DNA of 64,000 bases from SAR202 cluster bacterium bin22 (GCA_002238505.1 MPMM01000001.1:248001-312000); one strand, 5' to 3'. Counted from the first letter of the stretch, positions 17,017 to 25,315 are shown. Translations and numbers: made by a program. The notes: generated from the sequence alone by a model not told the origin.

Positions 17017-18300
17017 ATGCTATCCATCGAACAGATAAGGCGTGATCCCGAAACGGTACGACAGGCCCTGGCTTCCCGGGGCGAAGACGACCCTTTAGAG
17101 GAGTTGCTAAGCCTTGATTCCCAGCGACGCCAGGCGATCAGCAAAGGAGACGAACTGCGGTCCCGCCGAAATCAGGCCAGCCGGGAAATCGGGCAGTTGC
17201 GCTCCCAGGGGCAGGAAGCCCCGGCGGATGTGGTACAGGAAATGCGCCAGGTCGGCCAGGATATAGAAGCTCTGGAGCAGGAATCCAAAGGCCTGGACGA
17301 ACGAATTCACTCCATTCTCCTGGAATTGCCCAACCTGCCCCGCCCCGACGTGCCCAAGGGGTTGAGTGAGGAGGAAAATGTCGTCGTTCGGCATTGGGGC
17401 GAGCCAAGGACGCTGGATTTTGAAGGCAAGCCTCACTGGGACCTGGCCGAGGACCTGGGAATCATTGATTTCCAGCGGGGTGTGAAACTTTCCGGTAGTC
17501 GGTTCTATACCATGTCCGGGTACGGAGCCAAGCTGGAACGGGCAACCATCGCCTGGATGCTGGACCTGCACAGCCAGGAGCATGGGTACACCGAGCTGAT
17601 GCTGCCCATACTGGTGCGCCGGGAGGTCATGGAAGGTTCCGGGAATCTGCCCAAGTTTGCCGACAACCTCTATTGGGATGAAGAGGATGATCTCTGGCTC
17701 ATCCCCACCGCCGAAGTGCCGATAACCAATCTCTACCGCGACGAAATTTTGCCACCCGATGCGGTGCCCCAGTATTTCGTAGCCCAGACGCCCTGCTTCC
17801 GCCGGGAAAAGGCAGCGGCAGGCCGGGACACTCGGGGCATAAAGCGGGTCCACCAGTTTAACAAGGTAGAAATGTACAAATTCGTGGCCCCTGATACGTC
17901 CGACGATGAACTGGACAGGCTGGTGGCCGACGCCGAGGACGTGTGCCAGCGGCTGGGGCTGGCCTACCGGGTGCTTCAACTGTGCACCGGGGACATTTCG
18001 TTTCCGTCAGCAAAGACCTTTGACATTGAAATATGGTCGGCCGGGTGCGAGGAATGGCTGGAAGCCAGTTCCTGTTCCAACTGTACCGACTTTCAGGCCC
18101 GGCGGGCCAACATCCGGTACCGCCCGGCTGCTGGCGCCCGGCCCGAGTTTGTCCATACTTTAAACGGGTCCGGACTGGCCCTGCCCCGGGTAATCATCGC
18201 CATCCTGGAAAATAACCAGCAGCCCGACGGGTCGGTGGTCATTCCGGAGACTCTGCGGCCTTACACTGGGTTCGATGTGATACCGGCGCCGGGCAGTTAA
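17017..18300 (+). CDS. serS: Seryl-tRNA synthetase
   Basis: This enzyme charges tRNA-Ser, and also tRNA-Sec in organisms that use selenocysteine, which matters here because two selenoprotein genes occur in the window. The 427 residues comprise an N-terminal coiled-coil arm (about residues 28-100, rich in Arg, Gln and Glu), then the class II core. Motif 2 is PCFRREKAAAGRDTRGIKRV, followed by HQFNKVEMYKF. Motif 3 is LNGSGLALPRVIIAILENNQ. ATG 17017 gives the canonical N-terminus LSIEQIRRDPETVRQAL, but no strong ribosome site is seen upstream. Confidence 0.95.
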   Translation: MLSIEQIRRDPETVRQALASRGEDDPLEELLSLDSQRRQAISKGDELRSRRNQASREIGQLRSQGQEAPADVVQEMRQVGQDIEALEQESKGLDERIHSILLELPNLPRPDVPKGLSEEENVVVRHWGEPRTLDFEGKPHWDLAEDLGIIDFQRGVKLSGSRFYTMSGYGAKLERATIAWMLDLHSQEHGYTELMLPILVRREVMEGSGNLPKFADNLYWDEEDDLWLIPTAEVPITNLYRDEILPPDAVPQYFVAQTPCFRREKAAAGRDTRGIKRVHQFNKVEMYKFVAPDTSDDELDRLVADAEDVCQRLGLAYRVLQLCTGDISFPSAKTFDIEIWSAGCEEWLEASSCSNCTDFQARRANIRYRPAAGARPEFVHTLNGSGLALPRVIIAILENNQQPDGSVVIPETLRPYTGFDVIPAPGS

Positions 18301-18439
18301 ATCTGGCCTCCACGCCATTCCGGCAGTTGCCGGAGGCGGGTGACAAGGGCAAATGGCTGGGCTTGGCCGCGGCTTCCCCTGTCATCGGCCCTCACATAAT
18401 CCGTTCCTCATTCATTGAATTGGACCTGGAGGTACCGTT

Positions 18440-19255
18440 ATGTCGGGAATCTGGCCCGGTGAAACCCAGTGTGTCGCAATGCTCACCTTTGATGTGGACG
18501 GCGTATCCTCCTGGCTGTGGCGCGACCCAAATTTCGCCAAATTTCCCAGCCTGATGTCCATGGCCGAGTACGGTCCTGCAGTGGCCGCTCCCCGAATTCT
18601 GGATATGCTGGATGACCACGGCATTAAGGCCAGCTTTTACGTGCCTGGATACGTTGCAGAGACCCACGTTGACCTTGTTGAAGACATCGCCCGGCGTGGT
18701 CATGAAGTGGGCCACCACGGGTACATGCACGAGCCGCCGGGTTATCTTGACCCGGAGCAGGAAAGGGAAATCCTTGAAAAGGGGATAAACATCCTCCAGG
18801 GAATAACCGGGGAGGCTCCCACCGGGTATCGATCGCCCAGTTGGGAACTTAGCGAAGTTTCGGTGGATTTGCTGTCCTCCCACGGTTTCACCTATGACAG
18901 CAGCCTCATGGGCGATGACGCACCCTATGTCCTGAACCCGGCCGACCCGGACAAGCGCCTAGTAGAGGTACCGGTACACTGGGGTCTGGATGACGCGCCC
19001 AATTTTGTCTATGCCCCGGCCGCCAACCGGGTCGGTCCCATGCGCAACCCGGACGAAGTGTTCGGGGCATGGGCGGCAGAGTTTGAGGGTCTTTATCGTT
19101 ACGGCCGCGCCTTCAACCTGACCATGCACCCCCAATACATCGGGCGGCCGGGACGGCTGCTGATGCTGGAAAAGCTGATAAGCCATATCCGCACATTTCC
19201 CAATGTGGAATTCATGCGGGTGTGCGATGTGGCCGAAATGTGGCGAGCGGAGTAA
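18440..19255 (+). CDS. Polysaccharide deacetylase family protein
   Basis: This is a 271-residue NodB-homology (CE4) protein. Motif 1 is LTFDVDGVSSWLW (catalytic Asp and metal Asp), motif 2 is GHEVGHHGYMHE (His-x3-His metal site), and GYRSPSWELSEVS is motif 3. The absence of a signal peptide and the HEPPGYL context resemble the intracellular subgroup that includes allantoinase-like PuuE and other amide hydrolases. An amide substrate is therefore as likely as a glycan. GGAGG lies eight bases before ATG 18440. The nitrile hydratase genes follow after 90 bp on the same strand; a nitrile to amide to acid route is an attractive but unproven link. Confidence 0.8.
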   Translation: MSGIWPGETQCVAMLTFDVDGVSSWLWRDPNFAKFPSLMSMAEYGPAVAAPRILDMLDDHGIKASFYVPGYVAETHVDLVEDIARRGHEVGHHGYMHEPPGYLDPEQEREILEKGINILQGITGEAPTGYRSPSWELSEVSVDLLSSHGFTYDSSLMGDDAPYVLNPADPDKRLVEVPVHWGLDDAPNFVYAPAANRVGPMRNPDEVFGAWAAEFEGLYRYGRAFNLTMHPQYIGRPGRLLMLEKLISHIRTFPNVEFMRVCDVAEMWRAE

Positions 19256-19345
19256 CCCCTGTCCCTGCCGACGGGTTTCGCTTGTAACCCGAATCCCCCG
19301 ACATTATCATTGGCCGCAATCGGCCTGACCTGAGTGGAGGGACCT

Positions 19346-19645
19346 ATGCCGCAAGTACATGATCGGGGCGGATGGCCCACCGACGAGCCAATCAACCAGG
19401 AAGAGCACATTCTCTCTGACTGGGAACGGCGGGTGGATGCCATGCACAACGTCCTCAGCGAGAAGGGACTGCGACGCACTGATGAGATGCGTCGGGCCAT
19501 CGAGAGCCTGGACCCGGCGACCTACGAAGCCTGTTCCTATTACGAGCGCTGGACTGCCGCCCTGGAAATATTGCTCCTTGAAAAGGGTGTCATTTCCAGG
19601 GAAGAACTTGACGGTAAGTTCGAAGAAATCCGGGACCGGGGATAG
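19346..19645 (+). CDS. Nitrile hydratase beta-subunit N-terminal half (thiocyanate hydrolase beta-like)
   Basis: The 99-residue product matches the N-terminal domain of nitrile hydratase beta subunits: the opening HDRGGWPTDEPINQEEHI, then EHILSDWERRVDAMHNVLSE, RAIESLDPATYEACSYYERW and ALEILLLEKGVISREELDGK. In two-subunit nitrile hydratases this is fused to the SH3-like C-terminal half. Here the second half is a separate gene two bases downstream. That split is the arrangement of thiocyanate hydrolase (scnB-scnA-scnC) and of three-subunit nitrile hydratases. ATG 19346 is chosen over GTG 19334 because GGAGGG lies directly upstream of it. Part of a tight four-gene run. Confidence 0.85.
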   Translation: MPQVHDRGGWPTDEPINQEEHILSDWERRVDAMHNVLSEKGLRRTDEMRRAIESLDPATYEACSYYERWTAALEILLLEKGVISREELDGKFEEIRDRG

Positions 19646-19647
19646 CT

Positions 19648-19962
19648 ATGACTCAGTTTTCCAGTTCATCTGGAGGAGAACCAGCGAGGTTTCATGCCGG
19701 GGACGAGGTAAGGGTTCGCGTGGACAACCCAGGCGGACACTTCCGGACTCCCACCTATATCCAGGGCCAGACCGGGCGCGTGCATAAACTGTGTGGCGTT
19801 TTCCCTAACCCCGAATCCCTGGCCTACGGCGGCGACGGTCAGCCGGCGCAGCCCCTCTACCGTGTTGAATTTTCCCAGAAAGAGGTGTGGCCGGAATACG
19901 GCGGCCCGGCATCGGACATGATTCACGTCGATATTTACCAGCACTGGCTTGAACCAGTTTAG
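19648..19962 (+). CDS. Nitrile hydratase beta-subunit C-terminal half (thiocyanate hydrolase alpha-like)
   Basis: The 104 residues correspond to the SH3-like C-terminal half of nitrile hydratase beta. FHAGDEVRVRVDNPGGHFRT, PTYIQGQTGRVHKLCGVFPN and YRVEFSQKEVW match, and the chain ends MIHVDIYQHWLEPV, which is the normal beta C-terminus. The start follows the previous stop by two bases, so translation is probably coupled. The arginines and tryptophan that approach the metal site from the beta side are present in this half. Together with the genes on each side it forms one enzyme of three chain types. Confidence 0.85.
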   Translation: MTQFSSSSGGEPARFHAGDEVRVRVDNPGGHFRTPTYIQGQTGRVHKLCGVFPNPESLAYGGDGQPAQPLYRVEFSQKEVWPEYGGPASDMIHVDIYQHWLEPV

Positions 19963-19994
19963 GCCGGCGTTTGGCTTGTGATCAGGAGGAAGCT

Positions 19995-20666
19995 ATGACG
20001 ATACCCCACGCGCCGGGCAACGGCCACGGCGGGCATGACCACGAAGAACACCCCGGCATGGCTCACGACGAGGAACTGGGCTATTACGCCGTCCGGGCAA
20101 AGGCCATGGAGGCCCTGCTGGTGCAAAAAGGTATCTGTTCCCCGGATGAAATCCAGGGCATGGTTGACCGGTTAGAGGCCCGTTCCCCGTCAGACGGCGC
20201 TCGGGTAGTCGCCCGCGCCTGGGCCGACCCGGCGTTCAAATCTCTCCTGCTGTCCGACCCGGAAGCTGCGCTGGTCCAATTGGGCTATTCGCTTCCCGAG
20301 ACTACGCCCAAGCTGGACGTGGTCGAGAACACCAACGAACTTCATCACCTTGTCGTGTGTACCCTTTGCTCCTGCTATCCCAGGGCCCTCCTGGGCCGCC
20401 CCCCGGACTGGTACAAAAGCCTTGCATACCGTTCCCGTGCTGTGGTTGACCCTCGGGGCGTGATCAGCGAGTTTGGGCTCGACTTGGCGGATGATGTTGA
20501 AGTGCGGGTGCTGGACAGCACCGCCGACCTTCGATACCTGGTACTCCCCCGCCGTCCCGAAGGAACCGAAGGAATGAGCGAAGAGGAACTGGCGGGGCTG
20601 GTAACACGGGACAGCATGATCGGAGTGACCGATGCACGGTCTCCCCAGGCAGCGCACTCCGGGTAA
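19995..20666 (+). CDS. Nitrile hydratase alpha subunit, cobalt type (thiocyanate hydrolase gamma-like)
   Basis: This is the metal-binding catalytic subunit, 223 residues from ATG 19995 (AGGAGG five bases upstream). The claw motif V-C-T-L-C-S-C at residues 122-127 has Thr after the first Cys, the signature of the low-spin Co(III) type; the second and third Cys would be oxidised to sulfinate and sulfenate. CYPRALLGRPPDWYKSLAYR follows as in the family. The first 25 residues are His-rich (HAPGNGHGGHDHEEHPGMAH), which could help load cobalt because no separate activator gene is visible. Sequence alone does not separate nitrile hydratase from thiocyanate hydrolase; the split beta chain favours either SCNase or a ToyJKL-like enzyme. 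Confidence 0.85.
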   Translation: MTIPHAPGNGHGGHDHEEHPGMAHDEELGYYAVRAKAMEALLVQKGICSPDEIQGMVDRLEARSPSDGARVVARAWADPAFKSLLLSDPEAALVQLGYSLPETTPKLDVVENTNELHHLVVCTLCSCYPRALLGRPPDWYKSLAYRSRAVVDPRGVISEFGLDLADDVEVRVLDSTADLRYLVLPRRPEGTEGMSEEELAGLVTRDSMIGVTDARSPQAAHSG

Positions 20667-20771
20667 ATGTGTAGTTTTGCCGGTCGCCCGGCGAACGCCT
20701 GACAGCAGGTTGAGTGCAAACCGGAATACTGCGGTTGATTTTCCCCATTTCCATAAAATGCGAGGTGCTTC

Positions 20772-21878
20772 ATGAAAGGCAGAATCGTAATCGTCAAGGA
20801 ATACGGGAAACCCTTTGAAATCGAGGAGTATGACGTCCCGGAACCCGAGCCCGGCGCGGTCCTGTTGCGCATGACCCAGGCAGGCATATGCGGCTCGGAC
20901 CTGCATACCTGGCGTGGTGACCAGACCCAGGAACACATGCCCATCCCGCCGACAGGCCGGGTAATGGGCCACGAAGGTACCGGTGTCGTTGAAGTTTTGG
21001 GCGAAGGCGTGGCCACCGACACCCTGGGTACACCTATTAAAGAGGGAGACCGGGTAATCTATTCGGCCATTTTCCCCTGTCACCGCTGCCACCTGTGCCT
21101 CCGGGGCGACACTAACTGGTGCGCTAACCGGGCTTACCCCACTGCCGGGGTGTACCCGTACTTCACGGGCACTTACGCCGACTTTCTTTACCTTCCTCCC
21201 CGGCATCCCTTCTTCCGGGTGCCCGACGAGCTTCCCGATGACCTGCTCGGCCCGGTCAACTGTGCTATGGGCACGGTGACTACCGGACTGATGCGGGCCT
21301 CGGCTCACGAGGGCCAATACGTTGTAATTCAGGGAGCCGGCGGCCTCGGCCTCAACGCCACCGCCATGGCCAAGGATATGGGCGCCGACCGGGTAATAGT
21401 TCTGGACCGCCTGGAGAACAGGCTGGAACTGGCCGAAGAATTCGGCGCTGATTACACCATCAATATTGAAGAGTTCAATACTCCTGAGACGCGCGTTCGC
21501 CGGGTGTGGGAACTAACCAACGGCCGGGGCGCTGACGTGGTAATGGAACTGGTGGGCAGAGCTGACCTGCTGTCGGAAGGCATAGACATGCTGAGCAATG
21601 GCGGCAGCTTCGTGGAGATAGGCGACATAGTCAGGGGCAGGGAAGTTTCGATAGACCCCTCAAAGCTCCTGTCTGGCAAGAATATCCTCGGCTCCAGGAT
21701 GTACCGACCCGACCTGTTGCCCACTTTGCTGGCTTTCCTGGTGCGTAACCAGGACAAGCTGCCCTTCCACAAGGTTGTCTCCCACAAATTCCCCCTTGCA
21801 GAAGTAAACGAAGCCTTCACCCGCGCCGAATGGGACCAGCGGCAAACGGAAATTACCCGCGCGATGCTGGTGCCGTAG
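20772..21878 (+). CDS. Zinc-dependent alcohol dehydrogenase (MDR family)
   Basis: The 368-residue medium-chain dehydrogenase has catalytic zinc ligands in GICGSDLHTW and GHEGTGVVE. The structural zinc set is CHRCHLCLRGDTNWC (Cys-x2-Cys-x2-Cys-x7-Cys). The nucleotide fold is VVIQGAGGLGLNATAMAKDM followed by an Asp-ending strand (VIVLDR), suggesting NAD preference. GAGGTG precedes ATG 20772. It lies 105 bp after the nitrile hydratase genes and just before a strong terminator, so it is the last member of that group. It may oxidise an alcohol or aldehyde linked to nitrile breakdown. The substrate is unknown. Confidence 0.9.
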   Translation: MKGRIVIVKEYGKPFEIEEYDVPEPEPGAVLLRMTQAGICGSDLHTWRGDQTQEHMPIPPTGRVMGHEGTGVVEVLGEGVATDTLGTPIKEGDRVIYSAIFPCHRCHLCLRGDTNWCANRAYPTAGVYPYFTGTYADFLYLPPRHPFFRVPDELPDDLLGPVNCAMGTVTTGLMRASAHEGQYVVIQGAGGLGLNATAMAKDMGADRVIVLDRLENRLELAEEFGADYTINIEEFNTPETRVRRVWELTNGRGADVVMELVGRADLLSEGIDMLSNGGSFVEIGDIVRGREVSIDPSKLLSGKNILGSRMYRPDLLPTLLAFLVRNQDKLPFHKVVSHKFPLAEVNEAFTRAEWDQRQTEITRAMLVP

Positions 21879-21906
21879 AGAACCGGAAATTCCTGGAAGC
21901 AGATAA

Positions 21907-21945
21907 GGTGGGGCGGACACCTTTCCGCTCCACCTCGCTTTTTCT
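21907..21945 (+). terminator. Rho-independent terminator after the alcohol dehydrogenase
   Basis: GGTGGGGCGGA pairs with TCCGCTCCACC (one G-T pair) around a 6-base loop, followed by TCGCTTTTTC. Confidence 0.75.
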
Positions 21946-21956
21946 TCGACCTGCCT

Positions 21957-23033
21957 TTACGTCACCGGCAGGGGTGGCTGCCACCACTTGCTGGTGTCGT
22001 TGACCTCTATGCTGTCCACCCACTTCACCCACTCAAACCCCCGCTTGCCGGGAGCAACCAGCCGCAAGGGATAGCCATGCCAGTGGGAGAGCGGTTCATT
22101 CCCCACTGTTGTGGCCAGTACATAATCCTCGGCCTCCTCCAGCGAAAAGCGCCGAAAATACCCGGTTACAGAGCGCACTGTGATGCTGGCGGCTTGGGGT
22201 CTTATCCCAGCCAGGTCCAGCACTGCCTGCAATGGAATCCCTGTCCAGTCCTGGGTTGTGTGCCAGCCACCGGTACAGTCCAGGGTGGCCCGAACCGTTT
22301 GGGAATGGTCATTTAAAGTCGCGAGATCGGACGGGGTCAGTTCCAGGGCCCGTTCCACCAGGCCGCTCACCTTTAGTCTCCAGTTATATATATCCACTGG
22401 GTCGGGCGCATCATTCAGCCATGAGGTAGCAGGGAATCCGTTGCCTGCCACGTCACCCCTCAGGTAAGACCCGGTAAAGCGTCGGTCGGCGCCAGGCAGG
22501 GAGGCCAGCCGATTGGCAAGTTCGCCCGCCTGCCACAGTGCCAGGCCAGCCAAGGCTAATCCCCCCAGCCGAAGCGCATTTCTTCGTTCTGCCCAGTAGC
22601 GGGTTCGGAAGTTCCACCGGTGGCGCAGGGTGTGCCACAACAGCACAGGTGTGAGGGCCAGGGAGAGGTAGATGTGCCAGCTTACTCCGCTGATGCCGGC
22701 CAAATAGAAGGGACCCAGATGACTCCAGGCGATGCCCAGTCCCAGGGCGGCAAGCAGAGTTGCCAGCAGGAACAGCGAGAGCGAATAAGGAAGCCATTGA
22801 CGTTTCCAGAGACGCCACACAAGCAGCCGCGCCAGAATGTTTCGCCCCTTCCAGAACAGCAGCGCCACGATGCCAAAACCCAGAATGCGGTGGACGTGGA
22901 GGGCCGTAGCCCATTCGGGCGTGCCATTGGTCAGCGACAGGTAGCCGGTAAGCAACTCGGCGCCGCCAAGAACGAGAATGGCTATGTTGGCCCAGGGGAA
23001 CTTCAAAACCCTTCCTCTTCGACTGTTCTTCAC
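21957..23033 (-). CDS. Fused cytochrome b561-like / sulfite-oxidase-type molybdopterin oxidoreductase
   Basis: In 358 residues this protein joins a four-helix membrane domain (about residues 12-170) to a soluble SUOX-fold Mo-cofactor domain (about 185-350). The membrane part has histidines at 46, 48, 120 and 134 within or near helices, consistent with b-type heme ligation. The soluble part has the Mo-ligating cysteine in ATLDCTGGWHTTQDW (Cys253) and later LSHWHGYPLRLVAPGKRGFE, a block typical of YedY/sulfite oxidase relatives. MsrPQ-like systems normally use two separate genes, so this is a compact fusion. Electrons would pass between the quinone pool and an external substrate. The gene is convergent with the alcohol dehydrogenase. 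Confidence 0.8.
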   Translation of the reverse strand: MKNSRRGRVLKFPWANIAILVLGGAELLTGYLSLTNGTPEWATALHVHRILGFGIVALLFWKGRNILARLLVWRLWKRQWLPYSLSLFLLATLLAALGLGIAWSHLGPFYLAGISGVSWHIYLSLALTPVLLWHTLRHRWNFRTRYWAERRNALRLGGLALAGLALWQAGELANRLASLPGADRRFTGSYLRGDVAGNGFPATSWLNDAPDPVDIYNWRLKVSGLVERALELTPSDLATLNDHSQTVRATLDCTGGWHTTQDWTGIPLQAVLDLAGIRPQAASITVRSVTGYFRRFSLEEAEDYVLATTVGNEPLSHWHGYPLRLVAPGKRGFEWVKWVDSIEVNDTSKWWQPPLPVT

Positions 23034-23151
23034 CGGGGAATACGAAGCACGCCGGGTTCGTGGATTGGATTCTGATATAAGAACGCAACCCCCTCCGCCC
23101 GTTTCGGGGGAAGGGGTCAGTTAGGGAAGACTGCGTTAAAGCTGGTTTAGT

Positions 23152-23448
23152 TTAGTCTGAAGACGGGAGTTCCTTGGGCTGCTGCAACTCCATTGGTTCC
23201 CCTCCGTACCGCAGGTCGCAGCGGCCCGCCTTGGTTACCAGTACTGATACGGACCCATCAGTGGAAGTGAAGCGCTTGCCCAACGCCATGTCGATGGCGT
23301 CAGCGGATACCGCTACTCCCTCATAGGATGCTTCGGAACCCTTCAATTGCAGTGGAGTTTCCCCGTCGGAAAAATCCCCGTCACCGCCCTTGGTTACCAC
23401 CATTTCCGCGCCGCCGGGGCTTACATATCGCTGGCCGGTTTTTACCAT
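23152..23448 (-). CDS. Small tandem-repeat protein resembling a cysteine-poor desulforedoxin domain pair
   Basis: The 98-residue product is two related units of about 35 residues. GQRYVSPGGAEMVVTKGG-type sequence at residues 5-36 and GKRFTSTDGSVSVLVTKAGR at about 56-88 share G-x-R-Y/F, VTK-x-G and G-E-x-P-x-x-L. The spacing recalls desulforedoxin (Y-x-C-x2-C-G ... GG-x-L-x-CCG-x-x-M), but the four iron-binding cysteines of each unit are replaced and only one Cys remains in the protein. It would therefore not bind iron in the usual way. I infer a metal-free relative that kept the fold; the similarity is by eye only. Function unknown. Confidence 0.6.
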   Translation of the reverse strand: MVKTGQRYVSPGGAEMVVTKGGDGDFSDGETPLQLKGSEASYEGVAVSADAIDMALGKRFTSTDGSVSVLVTKAGRCDLRYGGEPMELQQPKELPSSD

Positions 23449-23791
23449 GATCTATCGAACCCTTTCCTTTAGTGTTATACCGATTATAGTTTTGGCCGCT
23501 CGAGGGCGTCAACGAAGTTACGGCCAGGCCAGGCTCTATCGATTGGGTAAAGTGTACAAACCCTTCCGTTCGCGCTTAGCCTGTCGAAGGGCCGTCCAGC
23601 GTGTTCGACAAGTCTGTCCCGAGCCTGCTGAAGGTCTCATAATGAACGGACTCGATGGACTCCTGCCAATAATCGAAAGCCCCTGAAGCCCGGGAATGCC
23701 TCCAGGTTCGGGATGCGGGGTGGTTTCCTAAAGAGCAAGAACTAACCCGGACAGTGCCGCCCCTGACCCTGTTGGACCTGGTGTTTCGGAT
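23449..23791. other. Intergenic region with a repeat-like palindromic stretch
   Basis: This spacer separates two minus-strand genes. The only structure I see is the composite inverted repeat at 23565-23650, described separately. No credible gene is present. Confidence 0.5.
23565..23650. repeat. Composite palindromic intergenic repeat (REP-like)
   Basis: Outer arms TCCGTTC (23565) and GAACGGA (23650) enclose CTGTCGAAGG and GTTCGACAAG in inverted order, plus a GCCTGCTGAAGG segment. This layout of CCGTTCG...CTGTCGAA...TTCGACA...GAACGG resembles dispersed intergenic repeats of many bacterial genomes. Only one copy is in the window, so repetition cannot be shown here. Confidence 0.45.
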
Positions 23792-24496
23792 CTAATCGTC
23801 CACACCGATTGTACGTTTGACGCCTTCCAGCACCGCCTGGTTGCTGGTTACAACGGGTCGGCCTGCCGCCTGGCGTATGTCTTCCAGAACGTCTACCGAC
23901 TTAAGGTTGGCGCAGGACACAAACAGGCAATCCGACTCTACACCTTCCAGTTCTTGCCGGACGTAGTCCACGATTTCCTCGGGTGAAACGGCGGCGATGT
24001 TGAAGGCTCCCTTCACGTCCATTCCGTTTATGTGGGGTACTGTAAAGCCCGAAGATTCCAGCGAATCCTTAATGGTGTCGTTTATCTCCTCCGAATAGGG
24101 AGTCAGAACGGCTACGCTCTTGACGTCCAGCCGGTTTAGCTCATCCACCACGGCGCCCATGATGGTAATGGTGGGAGCCCCGGTGGCTTTGGATATCTCT
24201 CCGGCAAGTTCCTGTTCGTACTCGGGTCCACGCAGGGCCCCGGCAGAAGTGCAGCCGAAAACCACCACGTCGGGCATCAGCGTCCCTATTTGCCGGGCAC
24301 ATTCAGGAAGGTAAACGTCCAGCATCAGTTCTTCCGCTTCAATGGTCACGCTTCCTTCCAGCAGCATCCGCGACGTGTGAACGGTTGTTCCCTGGGGCAG
24401 GTGGCGATACAGGTCCGGCTCCATCACAGTGTTGGTGGACGGCACGATGAGCCCCACGCGCTTCCCTTCCAGGCTGCCGTTGGCTTTAGTGTTCAT
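23792..24496 (-). CDS. Maleate isomerase / aspartate-glutamate racemase family protein
   Basis: From ATG 24496 (GAGAGGAAGA upstream) the protein has 234 residues. The open frame continues upstream, but that part is antisense to the exonuclease gene and has no family similarity. The two catalytic cysteines of the Asp/Glu racemase superfamily lie in VVVFGCTSAGALRG and CLFVSCANLKSVDV. The start GLIVPSTNTVMEPDLYRHLP is characteristic of the maleate cis-trans isomerase and arylmalonate decarboxylase branch. Maleate isomerase would interconvert maleate and fumarate in nicotinate or aromatic breakdown; other substrates in the branch are possible. Confidence 0.8.
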   Translation of the reverse strand: MNTKANGSLEGKRVGLIVPSTNTVMEPDLYRHLPQGTTVHTSRMLLEGSVTIEAEELMLDVYLPECARQIGTLMPDVVVFGCTSAGALRGPEYEQELAGEISKATGAPTITIMGAVVDELNRLDVKSVAVLTPYSEEINDTIKDSLESSGFTVPHINGMDVKGAFNIAAVSPEEIVDYVRQELEGVESDCLFVSCANLKSVDVLEDIRQAAGRPVVTSNQAVLEGVKRTIGVDD

Positions 24497-24625
24497 TCTT
24501 CCTCTCCAGACGAGGGCCGCAAAATCAGGGTCGCAATCCTGCGGACCGGTATTGTTCAGCCCACACATTATAAGGGTGTAACGGGACAAATGGTAAAGTT
24601 TGCCAACCTCTTGTAGTACACTGAA

Positions 24626-25315
24626 ATGGTTCTTGAATACGACGTCAGCATGGAGTTGCAGGTTTTGATGGACCTCCAGAATGGATATGCGGTGGTTGAC
24701 CTGGAGACTACGGGACTGGACTGCTGGGATGACCTGATCATAGAGATCGGTGTTTCGGTGGCGAGACCGGGTCAGAGCCCCGAGACGGATTCGGTTCTGG
24801 TGAAAATCGACCGTCCTCTTCCAGACGTGATAGTACGCCTGACCGGAATTACGGACCGCGACTTGGCCGCAAGGGGAATTCCCATCGACGAGGCTCTGAA
24901 CTGGTTCGTGGAGCGCACTGCCGACCTGCCCCTGGTCGGGCACAATATTGTCCGATTCGACCGGGCGTTCCTGCTGGAGGCGGCAAGGGTCCACCGCAGG
25001 TCCGTTGAAGAAGGAAAGTATCCCCAACGCATAATCGACGAAGTGGACCACCTGCCTGCCCGGCGTTTTATAGACACCATGGCCCTGTTTAAGGGCTACA
25101 AGATGGGCCGTTACCCCGCTGAGGGCGAAAGCCATATAGACTACGTTCAGCGCATCCTGGATCTGCGAACCCCGGCGGGACTGCGTTACAGCCTCCAGGC
25201 GGCCTGCCAGGACATGGGAATTTCAACATCTCGTGTGCGTGCACATCGTGCCCACGGGGATGTAGTGCAAAACCAGAAGCTGTTTGAAAAACTTATCGAA
25301 GTTGGTGCGGTTTAG
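24626..25315 (+). CDS. DnaQ-like 3'-5' exonuclease
   Basis: The 229-residue protein is a DEDDh exonuclease domain. Exo I is YAVVDLETTGLD (Asp and Glu metal ligands), Exo II is LPLVGHNIVRFDRAFL, and Exo III is HRAHGDVVQNQKLF (His-x4-Asp). It resembles the epsilon proofreading subunit of DNA polymerase III or stand-alone relatives such as ExoX/DinG N-terminal domains. No polymerase gene is adjacent. The start is uncertain: ATG 24626, ATG 24650 and ATG 24668 are all in frame, and no strong ribosome site selects one. It is divergent from the racemase-family gene. Confidence 0.85.
   Translation: MVLEYDVSMELQVLMDLQNGYAVVDLETTGLDCWDDLIIEIGVSVARPGQSPETDSVLVKIDRPLPDVIVRLTGITDRDLAARGIPIDEALNWFVERTADLPLVGHNIVRFDRAFLLEAARVHRRSVEEGKYPQRIIDEVDHLPARRFIDTMALFKGYKMGRYPAEGESHIDYVQRILDLRTPAGLRYSLQAACQDMGISTSRVRAHRAHGDVVQNQKLFEKLIEVGAV

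Noticed and set aside
24497-25135. N-terminal extension of the racemase-family gene to 25135
   Set aside because: The extra 213 codons are antisense to the DnaQ-like exonuclease and show no family similarity; ATG 24496 has a good ribosome site.
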